64,000 bases of DNA from Candidatus Brocadia sp. (GCA_021646415.1 SOEU01000004.1:121689-185688); one strand, 5' to 3'. Counted from the stretch's first letter, positions 1 to 9,331 are shown. Notes: generated by a model from the letters alone, not told the origin. Numbers and translations: made by a program.

Positions 1-1
1 A

Positions 2-3000
2 GCACCCCTTGCCGTTGTGGCACCCATAAACTGGATGCTGAATCGCCTCCAGGAACGTCTGGTTCAGGAGCATGACGCCTCATTTATGAATATCTCGTTT
101 ATGAACTTCTCTATCTTTGCAAATGAGATATGCAGACGGTCAGGAGTAGACGCAGGCCAGATTATTCAACAGCAGGTTATTTATGAAAGCATCATTGCCG
201 GATTATTAAAACAATATACGACTCAAGAGCCTCTCTTTAAAAATGTACAGTCCCTACCTGCCCTCGCTAAAGCCCTATTCCAGGTCATACAAGACCTTAT
301 TGACGCAAATGTTCGGGTCGATGACTTGAAAGAGGCTGTTCGTGAAGGATTCGTCGAAGGTATGGAAATACAGAAACTTCACGGAATTATACATCTCCAT
401 AACATGTTCTGCCGGAAATTGAAAACCTTAAATATATCCCATTATTCTGATGTCTTTCGGATGGCCACTGCATGTATACCGGATTCCGGATTTCTTAAAG
501 GTTTTAATCGCATCCTGGCATATGGGTTCTATGATCTTACAGGAGTCGAACAGGATTTTTTCAGAGAAATATTTCGGACTTATCCATCAATACTGTTTTT
601 GCCTTACCAAAAGAAACATCCCGCCTTTTCCTATGTAAAGCCCTTTTTTGAATCATTCGTTCTGGGACTGGCACGTGATGTAGAGGAGTTATCCGCAGAG
701 GGCGATACCGGATTCTCATACCTGATTGCTCTTCAATCAGAAGATAGCTCTGTTGCGGGTTGCGGGTCACGGGTCGCTGGACACAAGTTAAACACACAAC
801 ACACAACTCACAACACGAAACCCGTATCAGATATCCGTATTATAAATGCCTCAGGTAAACGGGATGAGGTCTGGACGGTTGCTAAGGAGATACTTACATT
901 AGCGGATGAGGGTTATAAGATGGAGGAGATCGGCGTAGTCGCAAGATCGCTTGATCCTTACACCGATGCCATCAAAAGAATATTCCAGGAGAATTCTATC
1001 CCATTTATAACCAGTGCACAGGAACCTCTGGTAAGGTATCCATTGGTAAAAGTCATCCAACAGATCCTCAGGTTGAAGCGGGAAGATTTCTATCGTCCTA
1101 TGGTCATTGAATTGCTCTGGTCACCTTACTTCAAGGTGCCGCCGTGTGATCCTCAGGGAGTTATTCCACGCCCCGACCTCTGGGACATCCTGAGCAGAAG
1201 GCTGGGTATTCGGGGTGATATCACGTGCTGGTTGTCGAGACTTGAGCAAGCGAGGACAATGCCGTCAGAATCTGTTGACATGGATAATGAAAAATCCATA
1301 TCAAAAGAAGACACAAATATTGGCGGAAATACCCCTTCGTATTCCCCTTTTAGTGAAGGGGATGTCAGGGGGGGAAAAAATATGTTTCCAGATGATGAAG
1401 AGACAGGCAGGCGCGTCCACATCCCCACGGATCAAGTGAAGCTTCTGGAAAATATCCTCTATACGTTATCAAATGATCTATCTTCCCTTCCTGAAAAGGC
1501 GTCATGGACGATTATGAGTCAAAAAATAACTCATTTTCTCTGGAACTATATCCACATTCCCTCCGAAGGCATGAATCCGGAGGAGGAAGAAAGAGACCTC
1601 TTAATACTGAATAAAATAGGGGATTTGTTGCGCACTTTATGCACCCTGGACTGTTTGGGTGAAGAGGTAACATCGGATCAATTTATAGATACCTTCATAG
1701 ACGCATGTTGGCAGGAATCCTTACCCATAGGATTGGGAAACGGCAGAGGTGTAAAGGTTCTGGATGCCATGTCGGCCCGCGGCATCCCCTTCCGTGCCCT
1801 GTTTGTACTGGGTCTCAATGAAAAGATATTCCCCCGTGCCATTTCTGAAGAACCCTTTTTGCGCGACCATGTCCGCCGCAGGCTTTCTGAAGTCCTGGGA
1901 AACTTCATTCCTGAAAAGCTCCGGGGGTTTGATGAGGAACGTTTGCTCTTCACTTTCTTGTTAAATGCTGCGGGGGAGCGACTCTATCTCCTCCATGAAC
2001 GTTCAGATGAAGCAGGAAAGCCGAAGGTTCAATCACATTATCTCCTGGATATCCTTCAAAATATAAAAGGGATGTCTGTGACTGGAAAGAATCTTTTGAA
2101 AAAGCCGGAATACGCAGTTTACGCTCCGCGGGGTATTAAGGACAAGCTATTCAATAGAGAAGTGTCCTTGCTTACACCCAAAGAGATTGGCATTCGCATG
2201 GCACTCGACCGAATAGACCCCACCCATTATCTGAAGACCTTTGGAATCAACCGGGATGTCTTTGATCGCTCACAGTCAAGCTTAGGTTTTCTCGAAAGCT
2301 ACATGCCTCACTTAACATCATGTGACGGGGTTATTGGTGACATGTCCGAATGGCTAAATGAGCAGGCATGCCGTGGTCTTAGCCCTACCGCGTTAGAGGT
2401 CTTTGGGGTCTGTCCGTTTAAGTTTTTTATGAGCAGGATTCTCGGATTGGAGTCCCTGGAAGAACCAGAAACGGCCGAGATGATAGCAGCCGTGGACCTT
2501 GGTACCCTTTATCACAACATACTGAGGGACTTTTATCATGCCCTGATAGAGAAAGGATATTTTGCCATAAAAGGACATAAATTGAATTCTGTAGAACAAA
2601 ACAGTAGCGGGCCAAAGACATCTCCTTGTCGTGATCGGAATACCCCTCCTTCATCCCTCCCTTGCAAAGGGGAGGAAACAAGGGGGGGAAAAGCCCGCGA
2701 TGGAAAAAAGACGTTTTTACATGGGAATCCTATAGAACTTTTGCGCAGTATTGCCCAAAAATATTTCACAGAAATAGAGCAAAAGATACCGATTCCATAC
2801 CCAATCATCTGGGAAATCGAAAAAGAGGAGATACTCGACCTTCTCACAAGGTTTATAACTTGGGATCTCGAACAGATCGAAAAAACGGGCTATATCCCCA
2901 CTTACCTGGAAAAGACAGTAAAACTGGGTCCACAAAATGATTTGTTCAAACTCATCCCCGAATCCTTTCAACAGGAAAAAGGTTCAAAGATGACGTTTAA

Positions 3001-3547
3001 AGGAAAGATCGACCGGATAGATATAAAACAAGCCGGGGACATAGCTAGTTTTCATGTGATCGATTACAAATCCGGGAAGTTTCCTGTGGAAAATCTCTTG
3101 AAATCTGTCATCAGGGGTCAAAGATTGCAACTTCCCTTCTATATCATCATGGCAGAACATTTACTATTGGGGGAAATTAAGAAGGGTCGTATTCCCAAAG
3201 ATCAGGTCAACTTGGATGAGGCCTCCTTTGTATACATTGCAGGGTCTCAGGAGGAAAAGAAGAGGCAGATGTGTCCGCAAAAAAAGACCATCGACGGTGA
3301 GGGTTGGGTGTCGTGCAAGGAGCAATACTGGGAGACCTTGCGTGAATTTCTCCGGGTCATTCGTGAGGGCATCTTTCCCGTTTCGCCGGCAGAAGACACA
3401 CAAAAATGTGCATGGTGCGAATTTGCTACCATATGCCGAAGGGGACACCAACCGTTGCGATTTAGACTGGAACAGGATGCAAGGCTAAAAAAATATAGGG
3501 AAATTATTAATTTGAATATCACGAAAAAGTCAAATAAACACCGATAA
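2..3547 (+). CDS. addB: AddB-like helicase/nuclease subunit, 5' end outside window
   Basis: The frame is open from base 2 (codons for A-P-L-A-V-V precede the GTG at 17), so the start, and any Walker A motif, lies upstream; about 1,180 codons are visible. The long first part resembles the helicase-like half of AddB (R-G-I-P-F-R-A-L-F-V-L-G-L-N near base 1780). The last third is a RecB-type nuclease: V-I-D-Y-K near base 3060 holds the catalytic Asp and Lys. A Cys near base 2410 (G-V-C-P-F-K-F) and C-x2-C-x5-C near base 3409 match the 4Fe-4S ligands of AddB nucleases. By family it acts in double-strand-break resection with AddA, which is not in the window. Three low-complexity inserts interrupt it in frame (listed separately). 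Confidence 0.85.
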   Translation, partial: APLAVVAPINWMLNRLQERLVQEHDASFMNISFMNFSIFANEICRRSGVDAGQIIQQQVIYESIIAGLLKQYTTQEPLFKNVQSLPALAKALFQVIQDLIDANVRVDDLKEAVREGFVEGMEIQKLHGIIHLHNMFCRKLKTLNISHYSDVFRMATACIPDSGFLKGFNRILAYGFYDLTGVEQDFFREIFRTYPSILFLPYQKKHPAFSYVKPFFESFVLGLARDVEELSAEGDTGFSYLIALQSEDSSVAGCGSRVAGHKLNTQHTTHNTKPVSDIRIINASGKRDEVWTVAKEILTLADEGYKMEEIGVVARSLDPYTDAIKRIFQENSIPFITSAQEPLVRYPLVKVIQQILRLKREDFYRPMVIELLWSPYFKVPPCDPQGVIPRPDLWDILSRRLGIRGDITCWLSRLEQARTMPSESVDMDNEKSISKEDTNIGGNTPSYSPFSEGDVRGGKNMFPDDEETGRRVHIPTDQVKLLENILYTLSNDLSSLPEKASWTIMSQKITHFLWNYIHIPSEGMNPEEEERDLLILNKIGDLLRTLCTLDCLGEEVTSDQFIDTFIDACWQESLPIGLGNGRGVKVLDAMSARGIPFRALFVLGLNEKIFPRAISEEPFLRDHVRRRLSEVLGNFIPEKLRGFDEERLLFTFLLNAAGERLYLLHERSDEAGKPKVQSHYLLDILQNIKGMSVTGKNLLKKPEYAVYAPRGIKDKLFNREVSLLTPKEIGIRMALDRIDPTHYLKTFGINRDVFDRSQSSLGFLESYMPHLTSCDGVIGDMSEWLNEQACRGLSPTALEVFGVCPFKFFMSRILGLESLEEPETAEMIAAVDLGTLYHNILRDFYHALIEKGYFAIKGHKLNSVEQNSSGPKTSPCRDRNTPPSSLPCKGEETRGGKARDGKKTFLHGNPIELLRSIAQKYFTEIEQKIPIPYPIIWEIEKEEILDLLTRFITWDLEQIEKTGYIPTYLEKTVKLGPQNDLFKLIPESFQQEKGSKMTFKGKIDRIDIKQAGDIASFHVIDYKSGKFPVENLLKSVIRGQRLQLPFYIIMAEHLLLGEIKKGRIPKDQVNLDEASFVYIAGSQEEKKRQMCPQKKTIDGEGWVSCKEQYWETLREFLRVIREGIFPVSPAEDTQKCAWCEFATICRRGHQPLRFRLEQDARLKKYREIINLNITKKSNKHR
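742..828 (+). repeat. In-frame low-complexity insert in addB
   Basis: The stretch has GT/GC-rich words (repeated TTGCGGG, CGGGTC) followed by AC-rich words (CACAAC repeated), ending in a complementary CGAAACCCG. The encoded peptide (G-C-G-S-R-V-A-G-H-K then T-Q-H-T-T-H-N-T-K) does not look like folded protein and keeps the frame open. It probably reflects insertion of a small repeat into the gene. Confidence 0.45.
1321..1384 (+). repeat. Palindromic repeat inserted in frame in addB, copy 1
   Basis: The pattern is AATACCCCTTC, then CCCCTTTTAGTGAAGGGG, then GGGGGGGAAAA, forming a hairpin with outer C-runs facing G-runs. It encodes N-T-P-S-Y-S-P-F-S-E-G-D-V-R-G-G-K. The same plan, orientation and reading frame recur at 2638-2697, so both look like copies of one mobile palindrome tolerated inside the protein. 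Confidence 0.65.
2638..2697 (+). repeat. Palindromic repeat inserted in frame in addB, copy 2
   Basis: AATACCCCTCC, then CTCCCTTGCAAAGGGGAG, then AGGGGGGGAAAA. It encodes N-T-P-P-S-S-L-P-C-K-G-E-E-T-R-G-G-K and so shares N-T-P...G...R-G-G-K with copy 1. It sits just before the nuclease domain and keeps the frame open. Confidence 0.65.
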
Positions 3548-3597
3548 GTCTATTGCTCTCATGAAGATCATTGAATTTCAAATCGATGTGATATATT

Positions 3598-4221
3598 TCA
3601 ATAACGATAAGTATTGGCAAGCAACTTATAATAGGGAAAATTTCGCCCTGGGCAATCCGTCTGTCTGCAGTGTCTGTGCATGATAACATTTTCCGAAGGA
3701 ATATGACATCTGTTCTGCAAGTATTCTGTCAATACTGAAAGTGAGGCCATTTGAGCTGCCGTTGGAGAGGATTCGTTAAAGTTTCCCACAAGGCATATTC
3801 CTATGCCATAATGGTTGTATTCCTCCACGCCGGCATGGGCGCCATTAATCTGATTTACCCATCGATTACCGATCTCAATCTTTCCGTCCGGGGTGCCGTT
3901 TCCATTCCCGATCACAAAATGATATCCCAGGCCATTCTCCCATCCTTTTTTTTCCCTGTGAAATCTGTCAAAATCGGCGGCGCTACCGGACGCTGAGGCA
4001 CTATGATGAATAACGATGTACTTCCAGTCTCGCACAAAATAACGGTCTAATTGACTGATAATATAAGGTTCTGCTCTTTTATGGGGTTTTCCAGGGGGCA
4101 GGGTACTTTCGCGAGGTTTTATGATAGTAATCGGTTTTTGAGCAGGCGGTGTATAACAACCGTACACGCCAAGGACTGCAAGAAAAGATATACAAACATA
4201 TATTTTCCACCGAAAGTGCAT
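3598..4221 (-). CDS. N-acetylmuramoyl-L-alanine amidase, lipoprotein-like
   Basis: A 207-residue Amidase_2/PGRP-fold enzyme expected to cleave the amide bond between MurNAc and L-Ala in peptidoglycan. The N-terminus has a short hydrophobic stretch ending in V-Y-G-C, a plausible lipobox, so it is probably exported. Zinc ligands are visible as I-H-H-S (about residue 72), G-A-H-A-G (about 130) and T-D-C-P-G-R near the C-terminus. M-H-R-H-C also fits the family. It is convergent with addB and stands alone. Confidence 0.85.
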   Translation of the reverse strand: MHFRWKIYVCISFLAVLGVYGCYTPPAQKPITIIKPRESTLPPGKPHKRAEPYIISQLDRYFVRDWKYIVIHHSASASGSAADFDRFHREKKGWENGLGYHFVIGNGNGTPDGKIEIGNRWVNQINGAHAGVEEYNHYGIGICLVGNFNESSPTAAQMASLSVLTEYLQNRCHIPSENVIMHRHCRQTDCPGRNFPYYKLLANTYRY

Positions 4222-4495
4222 GGATATTCTCCTAAATAGATTTGATACCGGCTAAGCACCTGAAATGGTTATAATTTCTCCTGAACAACAAAATTCATCT
4301 GATGGTTTTTTCCTGGTTTTTTAGTATCGTATTTATTATTAAATGTTTTGCAAATAATATGCCTCGTTAATTTCGGTCATTTTTCAGGAGAATTATCTGC
4401 AAGGGGCATAGTTATTGTGGTTTTTTTGTACTCTTCGTAGGCATTTTAAACACGCACTGCGTGTCTTCAGAAGATGTTGTTTCTATTTCTGGATC

Positions 4496-5389
4496 TTAAG
4501 CTAAGGTAAATTTTTTCCCTTTCTTTTTAATAAAACCTTCTTTTTCCAGTTGAACAAGGTTATTTGCAAGTTTTTTCTTGCTGATCCGAAGTTTTTGCGC
4601 CATTTCAGGTTCAGAAACAGATGATGCACCGGTAAGGGCTTTCAGAATCATTCCACGAACTTGCCTGTTGGAACCTTGAAATGGAGACTGCCTTTGGTAA
4701 TGGGCGCTTTTCCTGTTAAAATTTTCATATTTCTGATTCAGCATGACTCCATAATCCATGAGGGCATAATACCACTGCCGGGGATTGGAAGTATCAAGGG
4801 TCTTTTCCACCAAAGGAAGGATTTCGGCATCCGTGATATTCGTCTTATCATGGAAAAAGCTATGGATAAATACCCTTCGTATATTTGTTTCAATAAAGAC
4901 CGTAGGTAGGTAAAATGCAAAGGCAGAAATTGCACAAGCTGTCGCCCTGCCGATTCCGGGAAAGGTAATCAATGTTTCTACAGCAGAGGGAAGATTGCCA
5001 TGAAATTCTTCTATGACCCTTTGAGCGATCTTTTTTAAGGCTATCGCCCGGCGGTTGTAACCCAATCCCTGCCATTCACTGAGTACCGGGCGGAGCGGTG
5101 CCTGGGCGAGGGAAGAAAAATCCGGAAATATTTTGATGAATCGTTCGTATTTTCTTATAACCCTCTGTACCTGGGTTTGCTGCAACATAATTTCTGAGAT
5201 GAGGATATGATAGGGGTTTTGTGTCATTCGCCAGGGAAGGTTACGGCCGTGTTCCCGGTAATAGCAGTAGATCATTTCCTGGAATTTCTGCACTTCGGAT
5301 GAAGTGATGACCTTTTTCCGGACTGCCGGTGCCGCCCCAGAACTTCTGTTTTCCCGTTTCTGTGCGTGTGCTGCGTATTCTCTTTTCAT
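4496..5389 (-). CDS. MutY-like A/G-specific adenine glycosylase without Fe-S cluster
   Basis: A 297-residue HhH-GPD DNA glycosylase. L-P-W-R, S-E-I-M-L-Q-Q-T-Q-V (catalytic Glu of MutY) and the helix-hairpin-helix F-P-G-I-G-R-A-T-A are clear. The usual catalytic Asp position reads I-E-T-N-I-R-R-V, so Glu replaces Asp. There is no C-x6-C-x2-C-x5-C cluster loop; instead the last ~60 residues (E-M-A-Q-K-L-R-I-S-K-K-K-L onward) look like a winged helix. It therefore belongs to a divergent MutY-related group, and its substrate cannot be read from sequence. The start ATG overlaps the porB stop by ATGA, so it is translationally coupled to porB. Confidence 0.8.
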   Translation of the reverse strand: MKREYAAHAQKRENRSSGAAPAVRKKVITSSEVQKFQEMIYCYYREHGRNLPWRMTQNPYHILISEIMLQQTQVQRVIRKYERFIKIFPDFSSLAQAPLRPVLSEWQGLGYNRRAIALKKIAQRVIEEFHGNLPSAVETLITFPGIGRATACAISAFAFYLPTVFIETNIRRVFIHSFFHDKTNITDAEILPLVEKTLDTSNPRQWYYALMDYGVMLNQKYENFNRKSAHYQRQSPFQGSNRQVRGMILKALTGASSVSEPEMAQKLRISKKKLANNLVQLEKEGFIKKKGKKFTLA

Positions 5390-6345
5390 GAATTACAAAG
5401 AGAATTACGGTTACCCAAAACCTCATTCCAATACTGATCGACCGTTGTTTGTATACTCTTAAGGATGCTTTCTTGCCTCACCGGTTTAAAGAGATGTGAA
5501 AATCTCCCCTGTTCTTTTAAATAGTCTTCGACAGGTTTAAATTTCCTTGGAATAATCGTATGCGTTACCTCACCATAAATAGCCTCTTTCAATGCCCAGA
5601 TACCCGTATCCACTGCGAGCTTCGCTAATCTGGCAGAATGGGACGGATCTGTTGTCCAGCCAGGCGGACAAGGAGAAAGGTTTATGAAGAGTTTCGGCCC
5701 TTTGTACTGTTCTGCCTTTTTAAACTTGTTGATCAGATCAACCGGGTGGGCCGGAGAGATGGTTGCAAGATATGGTGGTTTATGACTTCTCCATATCTCA
5801 AAAAGGTCCTTTTTAGGGAGTAAAGCCCCGGTTGGACTTATCTTCCCTATGGGCGTTGTCCCCGTCTTTGATGCAAAGGGTGTCGCACCTGACGACTGGA
5901 AGCCCGTGTTCCCATATGCTTCGTTGTCGGAGCAGATGTAATAGAAATCGAGATTACGATGCATGGCCCCCGATGTGGATGCAATGCCCATATCATAAGC
6001 AACTCCATCGCCCGTCAGCACAACCACCTTCAAATCTTCTTCGGGATCCAACCTTCCCTTTTTTATCAATATGTCAAGGGCATCTCTTATACCTTGTGCC
6101 CCGGCAGGGGCACAGGCCATCGCTGTATAAAGCCAGGAATTCTGAAAAGGCGTAAATGGATAGACTGAAAGCAGGGTGAAACAACCGGCGGCATTTACAA
6201 TTACGGTCTTTTTCCCCAAAGCTTTCAGACAGTGCCTCAAAGACAAAAGACCCCCACAGCCTGCACATGTAGGGGTGCCAGGGAAAAGATTCTCTTCTGC
6301 AGGAAGGTCTTTTAAGGATTTTATAAGTTGCATATTCATATTCAA
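5386..6345 (-). CDS. porB: 2-oxoacid:ferredoxin oxidoreductase beta subunit (set 1)
   Basis: A 319-residue thiamine-diphosphate subunit of a pyruvate synthase-type enzyme. T-C-A-G-C-G-G near residue 27 supplies two of the cluster Cys residues. L-T-G-D-G-V-A-Y-D and the following N-E-A-Y-G-N-T-G form the Mg/ThDP site, and S-P-C-P-P-G-W contributes a further Cys. It lies 25 bp after porA and overlaps the mutY-like gene. With porA and the distant porGD it would form the four-domain complex that interconverts a 2-oxoacid plus CoA with acyl-CoA, CO2 and reduced ferredoxin. Pyruvate is the likeliest substrate, but the sequence alone does not prove it. Confidence 0.9.
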   Translation of the reverse strand: MNMNMQLIKSLKDLPAEENLFPGTPTCAGCGGLLSLRHCLKALGKKTVIVNAAGCFTLLSVYPFTPFQNSWLYTAMACAPAGAQGIRDALDILIKKGRLDPEEDLKVVVLTGDGVAYDMGIASTSGAMHRNLDFYYICSDNEAYGNTGFQSSGATPFASKTGTTPIGKISPTGALLPKKDLFEIWRSHKPPYLATISPAHPVDLINKFKKAEQYKGPKLFINLSPCPPGWTTDPSHSARLAKLAVDTGIWALKEAIYGEVTHTIIPRKFKPVEDYLKEQGRFSHLFKPVRQESILKSIQTTVDQYWNEVLGNRNSLCNS

Positions 6346-6370
6346 ATATTAATTCCGCGGGTCTCCGTGG

Positions 6371-7618
6371 TTATCTATTATAATTTTTATTATACTTCTT
6401 TCCAGCAATTGTTTTTAATCTCTCCATATCCTTCCATTCTCCCTCTGTATAAAGGAGCCGGGGTGCCTCAACTTTCCCTGTCTCTCCTGCCTTAATCATG
6501 TTATCGAAGATAAATTCAAACTCCTGGGGACTTATGTTTTTCCCCCCGAGTCCGCCAATAAAAGACAGTAAAAGAGGCATTTCTTTTCCGTTAAACAGTG
6601 CACCGGCGATCTCCGAATACAAAATGCCACCCTTTCCCACGCTAATATTCTGGTCTAAGACAGCCACGGCTTTTTTCCCTTTCAGCGTCTCCTTTATATC
6701 AGCCTCTGGAAATGGCCTTAAAAGCCTCAACCTCAAAAGCCCGGCTCTAATGCCTTTCTCCCGTGCCTTTTCTATAGCAGCCTTCCCGAGGGTTGAAAAT
6801 GAATTGGACATGACCAGGATATATTCGGCATCGTCTATCATATACCCTTCGATGGTATTATAGCTTCGGCCAAATATCTCTTCAAATTCCTTAGAAACCT
6901 CCTTATAAACATCCAGCGCCTTCATGCTTGCAAGGTGCATCTGATATTTAAAATACGAATAGAGGGAACCTCCAATGACCGCCAGGCCCTGTGCCATTGG
7001 TTGACTTGCCTTGAAAAATGCATGTTTTGGTTGGTAAGGTGGCAGAAACTTTCTGACATCTTCTATCTCCGGTATATTTACAGGTTCCCTGGTAAAGGAG
7101 AGATGGAATCCGTCCATATTTACAAAAATGGGGAGAAGGACACGCTCATCCTCTGCCAATCGATACGCCATTAATATGGAGTCCAGTACCTCCTGGCATG
7201 TTTCACAGTGAATTTGCAAAAACCCCGAATCTCTGGCTGCAAGGATGTCATTATGGTCGGGTTCCAGCGTTATCGGGGCTGATAAGCCCCTTGAAACGTT
7301 TACCATCACAAGGGGCACCCGCCACCCTGCTACGGTATAGAGCATCTCAAAGCCGTACAAAAGCCCCTGACTTGATGTCGCAGTAAAAACCCTCACCCCC
7401 GTTGCTGATGCGGCCCCTGCTGCGGTAATCATGGAATGCTCTGAATCTAAAGAGACAAAGTTGGCATCCATAAACCCGTCGCTAATCCATCGTGACAGTG
7501 TTTCGATAATCTCTGTCTGCGGTGTTATGGGGTATGTCGGTATATAATCGACATCAGCCAGCCTCACACCCCAGGCAGCCGAGGCATTACCCGTGAGCAT
7601 CTCCCTTATCATTTCCAC
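6371..7618 (-). CDS. porA: 2-oxoacid:ferredoxin oxidoreductase alpha subunit (set 1)
   Basis: A 415-residue alpha subunit. The start is GTG at 7618, five bases after a GGGAGA ribosome site. Y-P-I-T-P-Q-T-E-I-I-E near residue 29 is the family signature, followed by S-E-H-S-M-I-T-A-A-G-A-A-S-A-T-G-V-R. It is 19 bp downstream of the DUF3307 gene rather than of porGD, because accessory DNA separates the two halves of the operon. It pairs with porB immediately downstream. Confidence 0.9.
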   Translation of the reverse strand: MEMIREMLTGNASAAWGVRLADVDYIPTYPITPQTEIIETLSRWISDGFMDANFVSLDSEHSMITAAGAASATGVRVFTATSSQGLLYGFEMLYTVAGWRVPLVMVNVSRGLSAPITLEPDHNDILAARDSGFLQIHCETCQEVLDSILMAYRLAEDERVLLPIFVNMDGFHLSFTREPVNIPEIEDVRKFLPPYQPKHAFFKASQPMAQGLAVIGGSLYSYFKYQMHLASMKALDVYKEVSKEFEEIFGRSYNTIEGYMIDDAEYILVMSNSFSTLGKAAIEKAREKGIRAGLLRLRLLRPFPEADIKETLKGKKAVAVLDQNISVGKGGILYSEIAGALFNGKEMPLLLSFIGGLGGKNISPQEFEFIFDNMIKAGETGKVEAPRLLYTEGEWKDMERLKTIAGKKYNKNYNR

Positions 7619-7637
7619 ATTATCTCCCTTTCAAACC

Positions 7638-8444
7638 CTAAATTTCAAATAAATTCCAGGAGTCGACATTGTCTGAATTGCTATTTTCCGGGACCAATGG
7701 GTATTGCAGCATCCAGCTCGTGAATACCCCCAAAATAATTGCTATTACAAAACTGATCATGGTGCCTATTAATATGTATTCGGCCTCTTTTCGGCAATTT
7801 GGGGTTCTCATCTCGCCAAACCGAAGGATCGATTTCGCTGCAATCAGGAAACCAATGGCTTCAAAGTGTCTGAGCAGGACAAACGTCAATATGAGGAAGC
7901 GTTCCAAACGTCCAATCCATAGTCCGGCCTTCTCCAGACCCGGCGAAGACGTTTCTTTTATTTCTTCCCTCCACGGTTTTGTAATTTTACCGATCCAGAC
8001 ACCTGCCGGCCAGATTACTATAATATAAGACAGAATTACAGCCCAAAATCCTGCATTTGCTGTTCGTGAAACCAGAAAGGTAACGATGCCTGATATATTA
8101 CCATGTATCAGTAATATCCAGCATCCTAAAATAATGACCAAATGTCCTGATTGATCACACAGGAATGACCGGGCTGTGTCATCTCCTTTAGATTTTAAAC
8201 CATCGCGCAAAACGTGTGAAATAAAAATAACAAACGGGAGCCAAAGTGCATTCCAGAATCCCGCAAAAATATATGCAAGTATTCCGGCAAATGCCCCATG
8301 CACGCAAAGCCAGCCGGATATCTTTTTTCCCCCGAATCGCTGCCCTGCCCAGGAATCCCCTTGAAACACAAAGTCTGCAATTACGTGGGCTACGATAAGG
8401 CGGAGGAGTGGTAGTAAATCATCTTGACTCAATGGGCTTATCAT
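7638..8444 (-). CDS. DUF3307 family membrane protein
   Basis: A 268-residue protein with about six to seven hydrophobic segments. The N-terminal A-H-V-I-A-D-F-V-F-Q-G-D and later H-V-L-R-D-G and C-D-Q-S-G-H-L are typical of DUF3307, a family of unknown function. Its ATG overlaps the satD-like stop by ATGA, so the two are coupled; satD-like and DUF3307 genes are, as I recall, commonly neighbours. It is near-adjacent to porA, which may be transcribed through it. Confidence 0.8.
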   Translation of the reverse strand: MISPLSQDDLLPLLRLIVAHVIADFVFQGDSWAGQRFGGKKISGWLCVHGAFAGILAYIFAGFWNALWLPFVIFISHVLRDGLKSKGDDTARSFLCDQSGHLVIILGCWILLIHGNISGIVTFLVSRTANAGFWAVILSYIIVIWPAGVWIGKITKPWREEIKETSSPGLEKAGLWIGRLERFLILTFVLLRHFEAIGFLIAAKSILRFGEMRTPNCRKEAEYILIGTMISFVIAIILGVFTSWMLQYPLVPENSNSDNVDSWNLFEI

Positions 8445-9151
8445 TATAAGCTCCTGACCTTATTTCGCTTCATTATAAGCCCCTGTGCTTTCTTTTCGGC
8501 AATAAGCAGTTCATACCGGCGGCATAGCTCTTCGATGGCCCAGCCACCAGCACTTTTCAAACGCTGGCGGACGGCTGGTTGGGAGATACCGAATTCCTTC
8601 GCAGCCCTCTCTTGAGTTAAACCCCGGATTTGACCAAGTATTGCCTGCGACTGCTCGGCAGACCACCTGTTTATCAGGGCATCGAGCAAGGCGCATTCTA
8701 TATCAAGTTCCGCATCAACCGCTTGCCAGGGAGTGCGGATAAGCAACCGCCGGTCTCCCTTCATCCCATCCAATGTCGGCCCGGAACGACGAAATGCCTC
8801 GCCATCTCCTTCAGACCCCCGACCAGAGGGAAGAAAGTCGATGGACCCAATTCCTATGGCAATCCGCGCATCCAGTGCATAGCGGCGCTGCTTTGTCTTA
8901 AAACCGTGTCGTAAACCAGCACGAATAATGATAGCTACCCGAAGGGCTGCCTCTGGTTTGGATAACACCCCCTGGAAACTATCCCCACGATGTATTTCAA
9001 AGGGTGCGCGTATTCCGTCAGGCAGGATATCTTTGATCGTATTGAACGAAGATTTGAGTACCGATAATAAACGGCTGCGCTGAGCGGTGGTGAGTCTTGA
9101 AGATCCAACGATGTCGCCAGTTATAACCGCATAAAGCCCGTCATTTCTCAT
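8444..9151 (-). CDS. SatD family protein
   Basis: Y-A-V-I-T-G-D-I-V-G-S-S-R at the N-terminus and H-R-G-D-S-F-Q-G near residue 55 are the SatD-family signature of a cyclase-like fold. The last third carries a helix-turn-helix (T-Q-E-R-A-A-K-E-F-G-I-S-Q-P-A-V-R-Q-R-L). I chose ATG 9151 because family members begin just before Y-A-V-I-T-G-D; an in-frame ATG at 9196 is possible. The HTH and the TATAAG motifs around the gene suggest autoregulation. The molecular function is unknown to me. Confidence 0.75.
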   Translation of the reverse strand: MRNDGLYAVITGDIVGSSRLTTAQRSRLLSVLKSSFNTIKDILPDGIRAPFEIHRGDSFQGVLSKPEAALRVAIIIRAGLRHGFKTKQRRYALDARIAIGIGSIDFLPSGRGSEGDGEAFRRSGPTLDGMKGDRRLLIRTPWQAVDAELDIECALLDALINRWSAEQSQAILGQIRGLTQERAAKEFGISQPAVRQRLKSAGGWAIEELCRRYELLIAEKKAQGLIMKRNKVRSL

Positions 9152-9178
9152 ACCCCACATTCTCCCGGTGTTTTTGAA

Positions 9179-9233
9179 ATTATAAGTCCTCACCATTATA
9201 TGCGTAGTATATAAGCCTTAGGGCTTATAAGGC
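9179..9233. promoter_or_regulatory. TATAAG-repeat region before satD, probable operator/promoter
   Basis: The plus strand reads ATTATAAGTCC at 9179 and a near-palindrome TATAAGCCTTAGGGCTTATA at 9209-9228. Further ATTATAAG copies occur at 8444-8451 and 8472-8479, at the satD/DUF3307 junction. The spacing and orientation suggest binding sites for the SatD HTH, but this is inference. Confidence 0.45.
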
Positions 9234-9331
9234 AAGAGAATATTGGCAAATGGCCGAATATTTAAGAAGCTCAACGATAAACAGCATACCACTATCGCAG
9301 GGTGGCATCGGGAAACTTTGAAAATATTTCA

